Assembly (NCBI GenBank): GCA_013400115.1
Contig: VXBP01002360.1
Span: 373,583-437,582, forward strand
Length of the DNA stretch: 64,000 bases
Origin: Rhinopomastus cyanomelas
Taxonomy: Eukaryota > Chordata > Aves > Bucerotiformes > Rhinopomastidae
Direction: 5' to 3'
The translations under genes were made by a program, and so were the position numbers. Each line of letters opens with the position of its first letter. Within the stretch, counting starts at the first letter, position 1. Positions 33,150-45,484 of the stretch are shown in pieces. The notes under the pieces were generated by a model. It made no database searches and was not told the origin of the DNA. It worked only from the letters and a program-made list of their open reading frames with translations.

Positions 33150-33302
33150 CACAGAGCGACAGAACATGAGGGATCGGAAGGGACCCTGAAAGATTCACAG
33201 AATGTGAGGGATTGGAAGGGACCCTGAAAGATTCACAGAGCATCAGGGATTGGAAGGGACCCCGAAAGATCCTCTAGTCCAATCCCCCACCTCAAAATCC
33301 CC
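33150..33302 (-). mobile_element. CR1 3' tip in triplicate
   Basis: Antisense CR1 3' end whose final 38 bp occur three times: units start at 33159, 33197 and 33235, each ACAGAR..GGGAT.GGAAGGGACC, joined at AAAGATTC|ACAGA. Only the last unit continues into the rest of the element (GATCCTCTAGTCCAATCCCC). Confidence 0.9.
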
Positions 33303-33603
33303 CAGAGATGCAGCTGAAGAGATTAGAAATGGAGGCGGTGGCTTTCTGGACGTGCCTCTGCGTCCGGACAGGACGGGCGTGCTGCGCCGCTGCCTGTCCC
33401 ACAGCAGTTTGCACCGAAGAAACCCCGCAAGGATGAAACTCTACACCCGGCGCACAAGTGCGTGTTTGTGTACAGTTCTCACAGCAGAGGATTAATGAAT
33501 TTATTGCCTCAGTGAACTGGGATAACTGCCCAGGAGCCAGGACACCCTCCTAGGATCGGCGCTCACCTTCCCTCACCTTGCTCCCATGCTCTTCGTCACA
33601 GGA

Positions 33604-33690
33604 TCACAGAACATTAGGGGTTGGAAGGGACCTCGAAAGATCGTCCGGTCCAATCCCCTGCCAGAGCAGGACCCCCTAGATCGAGTCCAA
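33604..33690 (-). mobile_element. CR1 3'-end fragment, about 87 bp
   Basis: Antisense: CACAGAACATTAGGGGTTGG through CAGGACCCCCTAGATCGAGT. Truncated at the recurrent position. Confidence 0.88.
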
Positions 33691-34867
33691 ACACATGTAG
33701 CCTAGGCACAGGACTAAACCTTACGTCTTTGACCAGGGAAACTCTCCACTGACTGCTCCGTGGAGCCTACAGTCAGGTTCATCCCCTTGCTGTTGGGTTC
33801 CCACACAAGTGTCTCCTGCAATATGACAAACACGGGTTGGAAAGTGGGTGCTAGTCTCATTTGGCCAGTGTGCCGAGCCCAAGGCACAGATAGAGCTGAA
33901 TGACCCCTCCTCATTCTGGTGGGCAGGTGACCACCCCGATGGGATTTTCTGCGGTCTTGCAGTGCCCTCGTTCTCACCAGCCTCCCCAAAGCAGGAATCT
34001 CTTTTGAGGACTAGGCGTTCCTGCGGCAAGCTGACATAAAAAGAAAAGGGTCACAAACTTAATTGCCAGTTGTCATCGCTAATGACACACGGTGTTAGGA
34101 TGTGGTAGAACCAAGCAGAAAGGCTTTGCTCTGCATGAGGAAATGAACAGAAATGTGAACTATTATTTTTCTGTAGCTCGTGTGGTTTGTGATGTTCAGT
34201 GAGGTCAGACCTCTGCCCGGTCTCACAGTTTAGATCCTACTGAGCATTAAAGCATAAACTCATGGAGTTTATTCCTAATACTAAGAGCCTTGTGAGGACC
34301 ACAGAGGTCCAACGTGATCTTCAGCAAGGGGTGCTGGTTCTAGGTGCTCGGCTGACCTCGTGCCGACAGGAGCTTCAGTCTCCAACCATGAATATTTGCT
34401 TCTGTTTCTCCCCGTCCTTGCCTTCAGCTCTCTCCAGCTTACACAGGTTTTGGCCTCTGGTCAATCAAGGATTTGCTCCAGTAAGTTGTCGAGAAAAGGT
34501 TATGCAGCAGGTTGGGGAAGGGTGGGATTCAGAAGTGACTCTGCTGATGGAAAGGGTGAGCAAAGAGAGGTTTGTTCACACAGCTGGTACATGGAAAATT
34601 CAGGATTGACTTGGCCTCTCTGGAAGTTGTTGGAAGTTCTCCTTAGCATGAGAGCTGCCTTGGGATGCTACTTGCACCAAATCCCTTGCTGAATGCCTAG
34701 AATACTTGGGACATTTGTTGGGCATTGGTCTATAGATGGGTGAGACTGAGTAAACATGGAGCCACGTCCCCAGTGGAGGACCGTAGTGGCATCTGGCATT
34801 TTGTGTGTCTCTGTTGAGGAAAAGTCCTCAAAGGTCCTGTTTCCAGAAGCTGCCACTGCATGTGGGG
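33691..34867. other. 1.2 kb, nothing recognised
   Basis: Unique sequence; overlapping open frames of 91-115 codons without recognisable similarity. Confidence 0.35.
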
Positions 34868-35008
34868 AGTTGTGGAGTCTCCTTCTCTGGAGATGTTTAA
34901 AATCCACCTGGACTTGTTCCTGTGCGACTCGATCTAGGTGGCCCTGCTCTGGCAGGGGGACTGGAGTGGATGACCTTTGGAGGTCCCTTCTGATCCCTAA
35001 AGTTGTGT
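34868..35008 (+). mobile_element. CR1 3' fragment, about 140 bp
   Basis: Sense: TGGAGTCTCCTTCTCTGGAG, ACTCGATCTAGGTGGCCCTG, TTCTGATCCCTAAAGTTGTG. The tail octamers have decayed. Confidence 0.86.
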
Positions 35009-36599
35009 GGTGGTTGTCACCTTTTGCTCTGCTGATCTTGTGCAAAGTGCTCGGAGTGAGGAGAGTGAGAACTCGCAGACAGAACAGCTAGCTGGGGCTA
35101 GACCATCGCTGGTTTTGACTAACGAGGTGTGGCAATGAAAGAGAATTGCTTTGCAGTGGTGAAAATAGTTGTTCTATGTTCTTCAAGCACATGGAGGACA
35201 ATCAAAATTCCTGCTTATGGTGAAGGATGGACGGGAGCATAAACCTTTGAGCTTCTCAGCTCGCGACCAGCTGTAGCCTGAACAGCCCCCTGCGCCCTAT
35301 CCGTACAAACCATGCTCTGGAGCCCAAATGGCTGCTGCCATCACATCAGAATGGTTTTTGTCTTTTAAAACCACTCTGGGCTCATCCAGCAGCGAGCAGG
35401 TCGCTCGTTTCTGTTGCCGTCTAATTAGCAAACCCGTGTAAATCTGCCCAAGATGCCCTGGTCAGGAACCAGACTAAGTCCACGATATAATGATTACTCC
35501 GGACTTTCTTAATGATTCCTACTGAGACATGTAATTATTCTTACACAACCATTTAGAGGCATCTGCTGATGCACTATCAAAGTATGTCGGGTTAGGTAAG
35601 TGTCTCGTAGATCGGCCGGGCCACGGAGGGGCTTTGTCAGGGAGCTGAATCCTGGCACGTTCGTGGGCACCGCTCTCACCAGTCTTGCAGTGGGGTCTAA
35701 CACTTCTCACATGAATCAGATCTTAGCTGCAACGTTCCCAGTCACCTGCCCTGACAGAGGAAGATGAAAAACCTTCAGAACTGAATTAATAGGTGATTAG
35801 ATGAGTAAGATGTCCTGAGCGACTTATCAAAAGCGGGGCGACGTACGAAATGGAACGGCGCTCTCCTCGTTTAGTTGCTTACCCTCCCCGAGACTCTTTC
35901 TTTAATGGAGCTGTAATGCTTTGTAAGAACAGGCAGAGACTTCTCTTCCTTCTTTTAAAATCTCAAGTGATTAAATGCTTTTGGATGGTAGTCAAATTGT
36001 AGTCAATCCAGTGAGTTTTTCGTAGCCTGCCCGTAGCCGTCCCCGGTGTGCGTGCGCTCGCACAAACATACGTGCACATGCACATCCCTTATCTCCCGCA
36101 CGGGCTCTGGCTTTGCTTTTCAAAAACAGGAATTCAAATATTTGCCCCCATGTCAGCCAGTTCTGTCGGCTAATCCCGACGACTCCTTCTCTTAATCCCC
36201 TGCAGCGCGGAGCTGTTTGTACGTGGCGTGTGCATGTGTTCTGTCGGGAGGTGGGCGCGAGTGGCCGGCATCGCCCCGCAGCGAGCAAGGGGCTGCTAAC
36301 GCCAGGTGCCCTCTGTGCTCTCCGTACCTGAGGGTTTGCCCTGTGCTGCAGCAGCTTTTCCTTGCAGGGACACTTGCGTGACCTCTTCTGTGTGGGCACT
36401 GGTACAAGGGAGGATGCAGGGACTCGGAGGTGTTTGTGCAATTAGTGCTCATTTACGTGTGAAAAGCTCAGCAGGGCTTAGGGTCATTTAGAGCTGAGCT
36501 ACCAGCCTACCTGATGCCATGATGCTCCTTCAGTTATTAAAAACCTTATGAGGGTTTAATTACTAAAGATAGAAAGGAAGAGCTCCCCAGCACCTGAAC
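35009..36599. other. 1.6 kb of repeat-poor sequence
   Basis: Longest stretch without CR1 in this half, apart from 39.7-42.6 kb. No coding or RNA feature recognised. CpG density is raised at about 36030-36300. Confidence 0.35.
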
Positions 36600-36692
36600 A
36601 TCATAGAATCATCAGCGACCTCAAAACATCATCTAGTCCCATCCCCCTGCCGCAGCAGGATCACCTAGACCAAGTGCCACAGGAGCACGTCC
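36600..36692 (-). mobile_element. CR1 3'-end fragment, about 92 bp
   Basis: Antisense: CATCATAGAATCATCAGCGA, CATCATCTAGTCCCATCCCC, GATCACCTAGACCAAGTGCC. The GGGATTGGAAGG block is partly deleted. Confidence 0.86.
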
Positions 36693-36977
36693 AAAGCAGC
36701 TGTTGTGAGGATCTCTGCTAACGCTCCTTCCCTCGAACATTGTTCACGTCGGCGTAATTCTCATGGTAATAAATCTCCTTTTGAAGAAAACTGCTGTTTG
36801 AAATAGTCCGGAAACATTTTTGTTGGTTTTGTTGGTGGAACCTGTTCCAAGTACCTCGAGGACTAAGATACAAACCCGCGAAGGGGAGGAAAAGAGCTGA
36901 GATTTGTTTGGCCCTATTTCTCACTCCCCCAGCCTCTACCCTAGAGGCCAGCTGCAGCCTCCGCAGTTGCTGTAAGA

Positions 36978-37052
36978 CCTGCTGTGTCGGGGGGATTGGA
37001 CTGGACGATCTTTCGAGGTCCCTTCCAATCCCTAATGTTCTGTGATTCTGTG
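36978..37052 (+). mobile_element. CR1 3'-end fragment, about 75 bp
   Basis: Sense: ACCTGCTGTGTCGGGGGGAT, GACTGGACGATCTTTCGAGG, TTCTGTGATTCTGTGG. Confidence 0.88.
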
Positions 37053-37247
37053 GTGGTTTTGTGCCACAGGTAGATAATTGAAGATGACTAGGGTTGTGTT
37101 TGTTTTACTGGTTACAGGCTTCTGGTGGTGTTGGAAAGAATCTTCCTCGGCCAGGTCAGCCCGTCTGGCTAAGGAGAAGGCAAAAAAATCTGGGAGAGGG
37201 AAGAAAAAATGAAACAAAAATAGAAATTAAATTAAAAAATAAAGAGG

Positions 37248-37530
37248 CTCTTTTCAATGTCATCTAGTGATAGGACGAGGGGCAATGGGTGTCAGCTGGA
37301 ACAAAGAAGGTTCCATATAAATATCCGAAGGAACTTCTTCCCAGTGAGGGTGACGGAGCACAGGAACAGGCTGCCATGGGGGGTTGTGGAGTTTTCTTCT
37401 CTGGAGATGTTTAAAACCCACCTGGACGTGTTCCTGTGCGACTGGATCTAGGGGATCCTGCTGTATCAGGGGCATTGGACTGGATGATGCTTTGAGGTCC
37501 CTTCCATTCCCTAACGTTCTGTGATTCTGA
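37248..37530 (+). mobile_element. CR1 LINE 3' fragment, young type, about 280 bp
   Basis: Sense: CTTTTCAATGTCATCTAGTG through TCTGGAGATGTTTAAAACCC to TTCTGTGATTCTGAGAG. An A-rich stretch precedes it (37200-37245). Confidence 0.9.
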
Positions 37531-38180
37531 GAGGAAATTGCCGCAGCTGGTGATCGATGAAGAACAGGATCCCAAACATCGTGCCCAAGGTAGGGTTTGA
37601 GGCGGTCAACCCCGGCAGTCTGTGAGGCTGCGTTTTGGGATTACTGTGGTGAGGCTGAGCACAGGGTTCCCTGGTGACCCTGTGCACAACAGCCGTTAGG
37701 CGGGTTTATGGCTTCCAACAGCTCACTTTGGCTTGCTCTGACTTACAAACAATTCTGTGGAACAGGCTGAGTTGTCCTTTTGTTAGCTGCAACGCTCCCA
37801 TATAGGTTTTTACACGCCAGTCGGTTGGGATGGGGATCCTCCCTCGCTGTTGCCAGGGAACCTGCCTTTCAAAATTCCTTTCTTTTATTGCAATTAGGAA
37901 AAAAGGAGGAAAAAAAGACGCCTTGAAATAGTCGCAGTTCCACAGAACAGATAGTTTGAATTTCAGCCAGTTCTGCTTAGGAATTTCTAGCTCATTTTCG
38001 GGGTCACGCAAAGGTCAAGAGCAGCTTTTTTTTGATTTAATGCTCCGGGTGCGTCGGTTTAATTGTTTGGTTAACTTGGCGTTCAGATCTCTGCTAGGCA
38101 CACAATCGCCGCGGCGCGCAGAAGAATCTTGGCTTCGGTCTCAACAGGCCCCTTCTTATCCCTTGTAGAAAATTCTTTCA
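37531..38180. other. Nothing recognised
   Basis: Unique sequence. Confidence 0.35.
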
Positions 38181-38230
38181 GAGAGTCACAGAACATTAGG
38201 GACCTCAAAAGATTATCCAGTCCAATCCTT
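38181..38230 (-). mobile_element. CR1 3' tip, about 50 bp
   Basis: Antisense: GAGTCACAGAACATTAGGGA, CCTCAAAAGATTATCCAGTC. The GATTGGAAGG block is missing. Confidence 0.75.
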
Positions 38231-38608
38231 TCCCTTATTCCTTCCCCTCTCCTCGCCCTCAGAAACCCCACGGTCATCCTCACTCGGCCGCGTGTCAAAA
38301 TGTTTGCCGGAGCTGTGACGCAATAGATCGCAGGGCTGGGAGAGATGAGTTGTCCATTGACTCGTTGTGTGACTTCACCTAATCGCGGTGTCTCAATTGT
38401 CCTATTTGTAACAAGGAGGTAATGCCAGTTCCTTCCTTCGTTGCTCTGCTTTGTGCTCTTTACTGCCTCTGCTCCCTGCGTGGAACCTCCTGCTCTGTGG
38501 TCATCAGTGTTTCAGGAGTTCTTCCGTCACTTTTACAGTCACCTTACAGGCCTGGTTTTTCAGCAGAACCTAAAAGTAGCCCCATTCCCAGGTGAGCACC
38601 TAATATAC

Positions 38609-38708
38609 TCAGTCCCACCTGGCCATGTTCCTGTGCAACTTGATCTAGATCATCCTGCTGTGGCAGGGACTCGATGACCTTTCAAGGTCCCTTCCAATCC
38701 CTAATGTG
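38609..38708 (+). mobile_element. CR1 3'-end fragment, about 100 bp
   Basis: Sense: TCCCACCTGGCCATGTTCCT, CTTGATCTAGATCATCCTGC, TTCCAATCCCTAATGTGAT. Confidence 0.86.
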
Positions 38709-38876
38709 ATAATTTTTAAAAACTAAATGAAGGTGTAGGTTCATGTGGGCAAGCCAACCCAGTGCTTGAGGTCTTATCTCTCAAGACAGGTCCTTTACTG
38801 CTGACACTTAATATTTTCCCATTTCCTGCTAATTTTCCTTCGGCCAATCTTCATGTATTTTGCATTACACCTTGTC

Positions 38877-39102
38877 TCACTGAATCACTCTGGTTGGAAA
38901 AGACCCCTGGGATCATTGAGCCCAACCATCCACCCCACCTTACAAGTTCACCCCTAAACCAGATCCCTCAACACATCATCCAAACGATCTTTAAACACAT
39001 CCAGGGATGGCAACTCAACCACCCCCCTGGGAAGCCCCTTCCAGTGCCTGACCACCCTTTCTGTGAGAACATTCTTCCTAATATCAAGTATAAAAGTCTA
39101 AG
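38877..39102 (-). mobile_element. CR1 3' fragment, older type, about 225 bp
   Basis: Antisense: CACTGAATCACTCTGGTTGG, GATCATTGAGCCCAACCATC, CCCTAAACCAGATCCCTCAA, CTTCCTAATATCAAGTATAA. Confidence 0.84.
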
Positions 39103-39682
39103 CCTGAAGTCTTGGAGCAGTGTGTTACTTTGACGTGCCGGTGGAAAAAGCCAGCGCTGAGCTCTCCTCCCCTCCACCACGGGGCCGCTCTACCGCAAAG
39201 GGCTATTTGTGAAGCAGGAGAGAGTTCACGTAACAAGCGAAGGAGAACCTTTGTACAAACCCCACTGGGAAAAGCTCTATTGTCAAACCGGCCCAGGCTG
39301 TTGAGGCAGATGCCTGGCTTTGCTCTTTTGTTTATATTCCAACAAATCAAAGCTGACCTGTGTTGTTATCGGAGCCGAGCAGCAGGTGCAAAAAAATAAC
39401 CCTGCTGCCAACTCAAACGAAAGGGTAGGACTAATACCCTCTGGGAGGTATTGAGAAGATAAGGGAGAGCCCTGCCAGCAACTGAATTAACGGCTCTATT
39501 TACGGTGGGTTTTACTTAATAACTCGCTCCGAACACTGACACATAAATACTCCATTGTATTGTTTAACGCAACCACCGGAGAAATCAATAGGAACAGGAT
39601 GGGCAGCTCTCGCTCTGCCAGGGGAGAAGGAGCAACGCCATGGTTGCTCCTCTAACCACGGGCAGGAGAGAGGAGGAAGCTC
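39103..39682. other. Nothing recognised
   Basis: Unique sequence. Confidence 0.35.
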
Positions 39683-39729
39683 TTAGAATCATTCAGGTTG
39701 GAAAAGACCCTTGAGGTCATTGAGTAACC
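39683..39729 (-). mobile_element. CR1 3' tip, older type
   Basis: Antisense: CTTAGAATCATTCAGGTTGG, AAAAGACCCTTGAGGTCATT. Only the terminal 47 bp remain. Confidence 0.72.
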
Positions 39730-42596
39730 CTACTCATCTTGGCTTTTACCAAAGTGGGGACACGTTGTGTCCCTCAGCTTCTTGCTTTACCTGTAGATGG
39801 TGGTTGCAGAGAGATGAAAGATCAATCTCCCTGTTTTCCAGTTGTGTTCAGTGAAGTCAGAGGGTGCACGTGGGTCCCCCGAGTACACATCCAGTTCCAG
39901 TGCTGTGAGGCCTCAAGAGGCTCAGGGCTTGCTGGAAGCCCTTGGGTGGATGGGATGAGTGCACCTGGTGCTGACCAGACCGTGGTCAGCCAGGCTGTCC
40001 TAAGGCATGAACCTTGCTCGGGACCAGGTTAATCCTGGTGTGCATCTCATAACAAAACACCGTTCGTGTTGAGACTAGAAGGAGGAAGAGAGGGGAAAGA
40101 AGGAGGAAGAGAGGTGGGAAAAGAAGGAAAAGGGGGAGGAAAGGAAAAGAGGAAGAACAAGGCTCTTTGTATTTTGAGAGCAGGCAAATTAGTGGTTGCT
40201 CCAGTTGAAAACCAGACTAGCCCCATAACCAACAGGAAGTGTTGGTGGTGATAGTGGTTGGAATAAACCTCTCCATGAAGTACGTTGGATTGTCTCTATC
40301 TGACTGTCTGTATCTGACTGTCTATGTCCTGGCTGCTGTGTCAGAAGTGCATCAGCACCTAATGAGAGCCCAACACGGGCGCGAACCGGTTTGTTGTTGC
40401 CACGACCCTTGCTCGCTCCGGGCTGAGAAGCCACGGCGTTAACAGCATGGAGATCGGTTCCCTCAAGATGCTCTCAGTCCTCAATGCAAAGAGCAGCTGT
40501 CGTGGAAGCTAGAGGGAAGTGGCTGGGGAACCTGAGCCAAGGGAAAGGGAGAAGGTGTTAGAACACGACGGTAATATTTTGTTAGCTGAGGAGGCTCTTG
40601 CCTAATTACAGACGTGAGGCTCGTCGAGCTACGGGGGCATCGCGAGTGCTTTTTGGCCATTTGTGTGTTTCGTGTATCGTAAGCAAAAGAAAGGTGCTCA
40701 GCAGAGGGAGATTAGGGAGATGAGCTGGCTCCTGGTTAGAGGAAGGATGTACCTGAGAGATAGGAAGGACATGAAAGGAGGTGCGGAGTTGTTCCTTGAG
40801 GTGTGGTGCGTAAGTGCTGAAAGAAGAATAAAGAGCAGAGGCAGTTTTTCCCATTATTGTGTTTTCCAAGGCTCTGTACCCCTGAGGCGAGGCTGATGAA
40901 TTCCATGGCAAATGACTCCCAAACACTCAGGAAGAAATGGCTGAGCTGAACGATGGTGAACTTGCTGCGGTGGTGCAGGCGGCGGGGGCCACGCGCCGGT
41001 CAAAGCTGCATTTGCGGCACCGGCTCCAGAAAATCAAACTCGAAGGAAAAAGGCTGCTTTTTTTTTGCCAGTTCTTAGTGATTCTGTCTCCTTGCTCCAA
41101 ACATCCTAAGGAGATGCTCGTGCAGAAATGACACGAACGTTTATCACAGGGAGCTGAAGCTTCTCCTGGCTCGCTCTGTGGCAACTTGGCTACTAATATC
41201 CAGGTCTGGGCGCAGAGCTCCTGCCGGAGGAGGACGAGCTTTTTGACAGTAAAATAAACGATGGCATCCTCCTTTCTTTCCGTATCCAAAAGCTGGTGGC
41301 ACACAAGAAGAGGCACATCTAGCCTCTTGGATCCCCGTCCCCACCGCGGGGTCCTGCTGAAGGGGAAGGTTCCGCGTTGCCGCTTCCCCACGTAACACTG
41401 GGGAGAATTTGCAGCGGCAGCAGCCTTGGGCAGTTAGCGCCGTCAGACACATCTGTGCCTTGAGGACTCTGTTCACGTTGGCTCCCCGCTTGCTGCTGAT
41501 TTGGAAAAACAAACAAACAAACAAGCAAGCAGCACCTCGTTTGAAATTCTCCCTTGTGCTTCCACTACATTAATGAGCACCTTGAAGACCGAAGTCGGTT
41601 CCTATGAAGATTGCCGGCTGGGGGAGGAAAAGGGGTCAGAGAAAAAACAACCTCCCAGACTTTGCATCTCATCAAGTCTATTTCTTTCTTCTCCCCCCCC
41701 CCTTCTTTTTCTTTTTTGTTTTTTGCATTCATAATGTGAACTTTGTTCTCTCTCAAAAAGGAAACTGAGCCATCATTTCGGCTTGAAATTACGTCTTTGA
41801 AAGAGAGATAAGAACCTAACCCAAAAGCCTGGAGCAGAGGGGTAGCTCAGATACAGATCTAGATCCTCACTTTTCCACCCAAGCCTTCTCTTTAGTTCAA
41901 ATCTATCTCTGCAGGATTTTGAAGCACCCAAGCCGACGTGTTAAAACAACCACCCCGTATCTCTTACAAAAGTTGCCTTGTAGTGCATCGTGGAGATCTG
42001 TCTTCAGTAATAAAAGATCCCAATCAGGCTTTATTTGATTTTGTTTATCACAATCCAGTAACGTAGGTGAGTGTGAAACGCTCCTTTTCTATTCATCTTC
42101 CCTTCCTCTGGCCTTTCGCTCTACCTGCACTGAACATGCGGGGTTCCAAGACAACAAAGGAGCAAACCCAGACTCCTCCTTTCCAAAAGCCCACAGCAGT
42201 AAATGGTGAAGGTCTCGATGTTGGCTCTGGAAGATCACCAGGAGTCAGCTTTGCACACGCAGAGAGGGGTTTACGCATACGAACCACAGCGGTGTTCACC
42301 ACCAATGGAGAGCCCTAGGAATGTGGGCTTCGGAGAGGTGGGGAAAGGGCAAAGGATGGCCCCAAAGCTGAACCCTGAGCACACAGAGCTTTGGAGATTG
42401 TTCTTAGGAAAACAATTCCTGGAGCTTCACACTTAATGTGACTCAGTAAACACATGTTGTTCTGGTGGCCTGGAGGTACCTGTGATGGACCGCAAACGAA
42501 ATGCTTCAAACCCTCAGGTTGTTGCACATCAGATAGTGTGATTGTAGAGCTGCTTCTTTTGAACCTTCTTCAAGCTCTCGGAGAGCTTCGAAACCA
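39730..42596. other. 2.9 kb without CR1, no gene recognised
   Basis: The largest CR1-free block between the genes. It holds a purine tract (separate entry), a CTATCTGACTGT repeat at about 40294-40325, an ACAAACAAACAAACAAGCAAG run at about 41508 and a pyrimidine tract at about 41685-41725. No coding similarity recognised. Confidence 0.4.
40078..40160. repeat. Purine-only tract (GGAAGA-rich)
   Basis: About 80 bp almost wholly A and G on the + strand, with GGAGGAAGAGAGG twice. Candidate for triplex or other non-B DNA. Confidence 0.8.
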
Positions 42597-42768
42597 GTTT
42601 TTGGTGATTCTGCTCTGGCAAGGGGATTGGACTGGATGATCTTGCAATGTCCCTTCCAATCTCTAATGATTCTATGGTTCTATGACTTCGTCTAGGTGAT
42701 CCTGCTCCAGCAGGGGTATTGGCCTGGCTGATCATTCCAGGTCCCTTCCGATTCTTAACATTCTGTAT
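42597..42768 (+). mobile_element. CR1 3' end duplicated in tandem
   Basis: Sense. The first unit ends ATGATTCTATGGTTCTAT and joins GACTTCGTCTAGGTGATCCT of the second, which ends TCTTAACATTCTGTA. The join lies at the shared CR1 position. Confidence 0.88.
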
Positions 42769-44067
42769 TTGCAAAGATATTGGTGGTAAGTCTGGAGATT
42801 ATCATCGGTCAGGCCAAGGTGCACAGGAGGGTCTTGCAGGTACCATTGGGGTCCGGAGTTTGGCTTCTCTTAGTGAAGTGGATCCTCACTAGGGATCAGC
42901 CTGCAGATGAGCTGCTTCTTTGCAGCTTCTCTGCTTTTTAGACACTGAAACAGAGATGGAGAGTTGTGTGATGGCTTCATGTGGGTCTACACAGCCAGTA
43001 GAGGAGATCCCAACACACTGCAGAACAGGTCATATCTGAAAGGGAGCTGTGGCGGGGATATCCTATCAGGGAGCTCGGCGCAGGCAGCAAGGATGAACCT
43101 GAGACCTTTGCAAAGCAGACAGAGATCAGAGGCGAGTTTTAGGCTCAGCCATAACTTTACGTGGAGGCAGCACACCGGTTCTAGCCAAGACCCTGGAGCC
43201 CAGGTAGCAACACACATTAACGAGAGAGGAGAAACCCCCCACAGAAGAGCCAAAGCTCCTGGTGATGCGCGAAGAGGCTCGCAACATTCACGCGTTCGGT
43301 TTGTGGCTGCCCTGCCACCGCCGGCGATGTAAAGCAGGCGGTCGGGATGCAAAGCAGCTCATTGATCGCGGCCGTTACGAGCACAATGCGTTTGTGCTTC
43401 GGGAGGAGCCGTGTGTGCGGAGCAGGTCCACCCGCTTTGCCGTACGTGGCACCTTGAGGACTCGTCCCACTTGGTCGCCTTTGATTATTTATTTATTCAT
43501 TTTCAAGAGCAGGACTGAGATCTGGATTCTGCTGCTGTGCAGCTACAGTTATCAGCCGGTATCACTTATGTGAGGCTGCTTCCTCAGCGCTTGACGGCGA
43601 TCCAAGGCGCAGCAGTGGTCTGAAATGTTTAACACGCTCTGTAGATACTTGTTCCACGGACTCCAAGCCCTGAAAAGCAGGGGTTGTGTCTTCGCTGTGT
43701 ACATAACACACTTCAAAGGAAACGGGCCCCGGTGAAGTCGGCATTTGAAGTTCAGCCACGATGGTAAAAGGGGAAAACTGGGGAAGGATCCCGTAGGTAA
43801 ATGCGCCAAAGGAGATCCACCCTCTTGGACACGCCAGGAGGAGCTGCGCCGTGCTTGTCTCAGCTAGAAGTCACTCTTAGACTTTGCATAGCTTACGGGT
43901 GGAGTCAGAGTTTAAGAGCTGCAGTCAGTTTTGCCTTGGATGTCTTTTTTTTGGTCTGTGTTTTGCATGGAGTACACAGCTCTACAAGCGAGAAGGCTGT
44001 GGGTCCCTTCCCCTACGGGCTCCGCACCCCCTCGCAGCTGCAATTAACGAGACCCCGCGTTCGGCTC
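42769..44067. other. 1.3 kb, nothing recognised
   Basis: Unique sequence with raised CpG content at about 43240-43460. A 122-codon open frame at 42964 has no recognisable similarity. Confidence 0.35.
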
Positions 44068-44190
44068 AGAATCACAGAACATTAGGGATTGGAAGGGACC
44101 TTGACTGATCATCCAGTCTGGTCCCCCCACCACGGCAGGATCCCCTAGACCAACCTGCACAGGAACACGGCCGGGCAGGTTTGAAACCAC
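44068..44190 (-). mobile_element. CR1 3' fragment, about 120 bp
   Basis: Antisense: AGAATCACAGAACATTAGGG, CCACGGCAGGATCCCCTAGA, CACAGGAACACGGCCGGGCA. Confidence 0.88.
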
Positions 44191-44821
44191 CCGTACAGAT
44201 CAATGCCAGGACAACCCCTCTGGCCGTAGCTCTTCAGGGTTCACTCCTTTTGACTCTACTGCTGATCCTCATTCAGTGTTTTCCTGTCATGTAGAATGAG
44301 CTGCTCTTGGAAGACTCTGGTTCGAAGAAGAGAGAAACTCATTATGGGCTGTTAAGACTCACTGGGTTGAAAGTGGAAATGGGCACCAGGGTGATTTATT
44401 CTGCAGAGCACACCTGTAGTGCAATAAAATGGTTTGCATAGAGGGCACCATGCAGTGTTCAAGGTTCAAGGCTCTGCAAATATGTTTTTCTGCAGTGCTG
44501 GACTTGCTCCACGAGCAGGCCATGGCTGCTGGCTATTGCCATCACCGCCGTTTACACAGGGTGGCCAAGCAAGACAAGAAAAACAGAGCAAAGGACCTCC
44601 TGATGTTGCCAAGTTGCTGTGTTGTAGCTCAGCCAAAGCTCCTCCTGACTTCAGTGAGAGCTTTCATTAGGAGACGCCTCCAGGGTTTGGTCGTGGTGAT
44701 AGATATGTGTGGTTGTTGTTTCTGATGAATCCATCTCTTCTCATAGGGCTCTCTTTCAAAAGACTGTTGCTGAACATCAACGTACAACAACTGTGTTTAA
44801 CCTGGCTGGCCGAGTAACGTG
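44191..44821. other. Nothing recognised
   Basis: Unique sequence. Confidence 0.35.
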
Positions 44822-44996
44822 TTTGGTGAGGGTGACAGGGTGCTGGAACGGGCTGAGCAGGGACGTTGTGGAGTCTCCTTCTCTGGAGATGTTTAAAACC
44901 CGCCTGGACATGTTCATGTGTGACTGGATGTAGATGATCCTGCTGTGGACTGGATGATCTTTTGAGGTCCCTTCCAATCCCTGATGTTCTGTGATG
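44822..44996 (+). mobile_element. CR1 3' fragment, about 175 bp, hairpin deleted
   Basis: Sense: TTTGGTGAGGGTGACAGGGT, GATGATCCTGCTGTGGACTG. The CAGGGGGATT segment between CTGTGG and GGACTGG is missing. Confidence 0.88.
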
Positions 44997-45246
44997 CCTC
45001 TTTTAACTGTGCAAGGTCCATGGTTGTGTTCTGTGGTTGTACTCCTTAGACAGGTCCTCTTCAGCAGGAGAGAGTGGAAACGTGTGTGTAGATACCTGCA
45101 GCTCACACCCACAGAGCCACACGTGTGTGTCCCCACAGCTGATATTTCACGTGTTTCCACTCGTCTTAGCAGAGAGACAGGTCCCAGGGTGTCAGGGAGC
45201 CTACAGTGGGTCTCACATGTCTTAGTGGTGGGTCTAATAGTGGACT

Positions 45247-45323
45247 TAGCAGAGCAGAGTATATGGTTGGACTTGATAATCTTAAAGGTCTTTTCCCACC
45301 TAAATCATTCTAAGATTCTCTGA
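45247..45323 (+). mobile_element. CR1 3'-terminal remnant, older type
   Basis: Sense: ATATGGTTGGACTTGATAAT, AAGGTCTTTTCCCACCTAAA, ATTCTAAGATTCTCTGA. Confidence 0.75.
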
Positions 45324-45484
45324 TCTCGATACTGTTTTCTGAAACCTTAGCTGGGCTAGAATCGCCTCTTCACGTGGCTTCCCGAGGAAATGAGGCTTTT
45401 GTGGTTCCTCCACCTGTGTGTTGGCTTTTGCATTTGGTCTGTAGCAATCTTTGAGCCCCATCGTTAGCTTTAATTAAATTTGAT

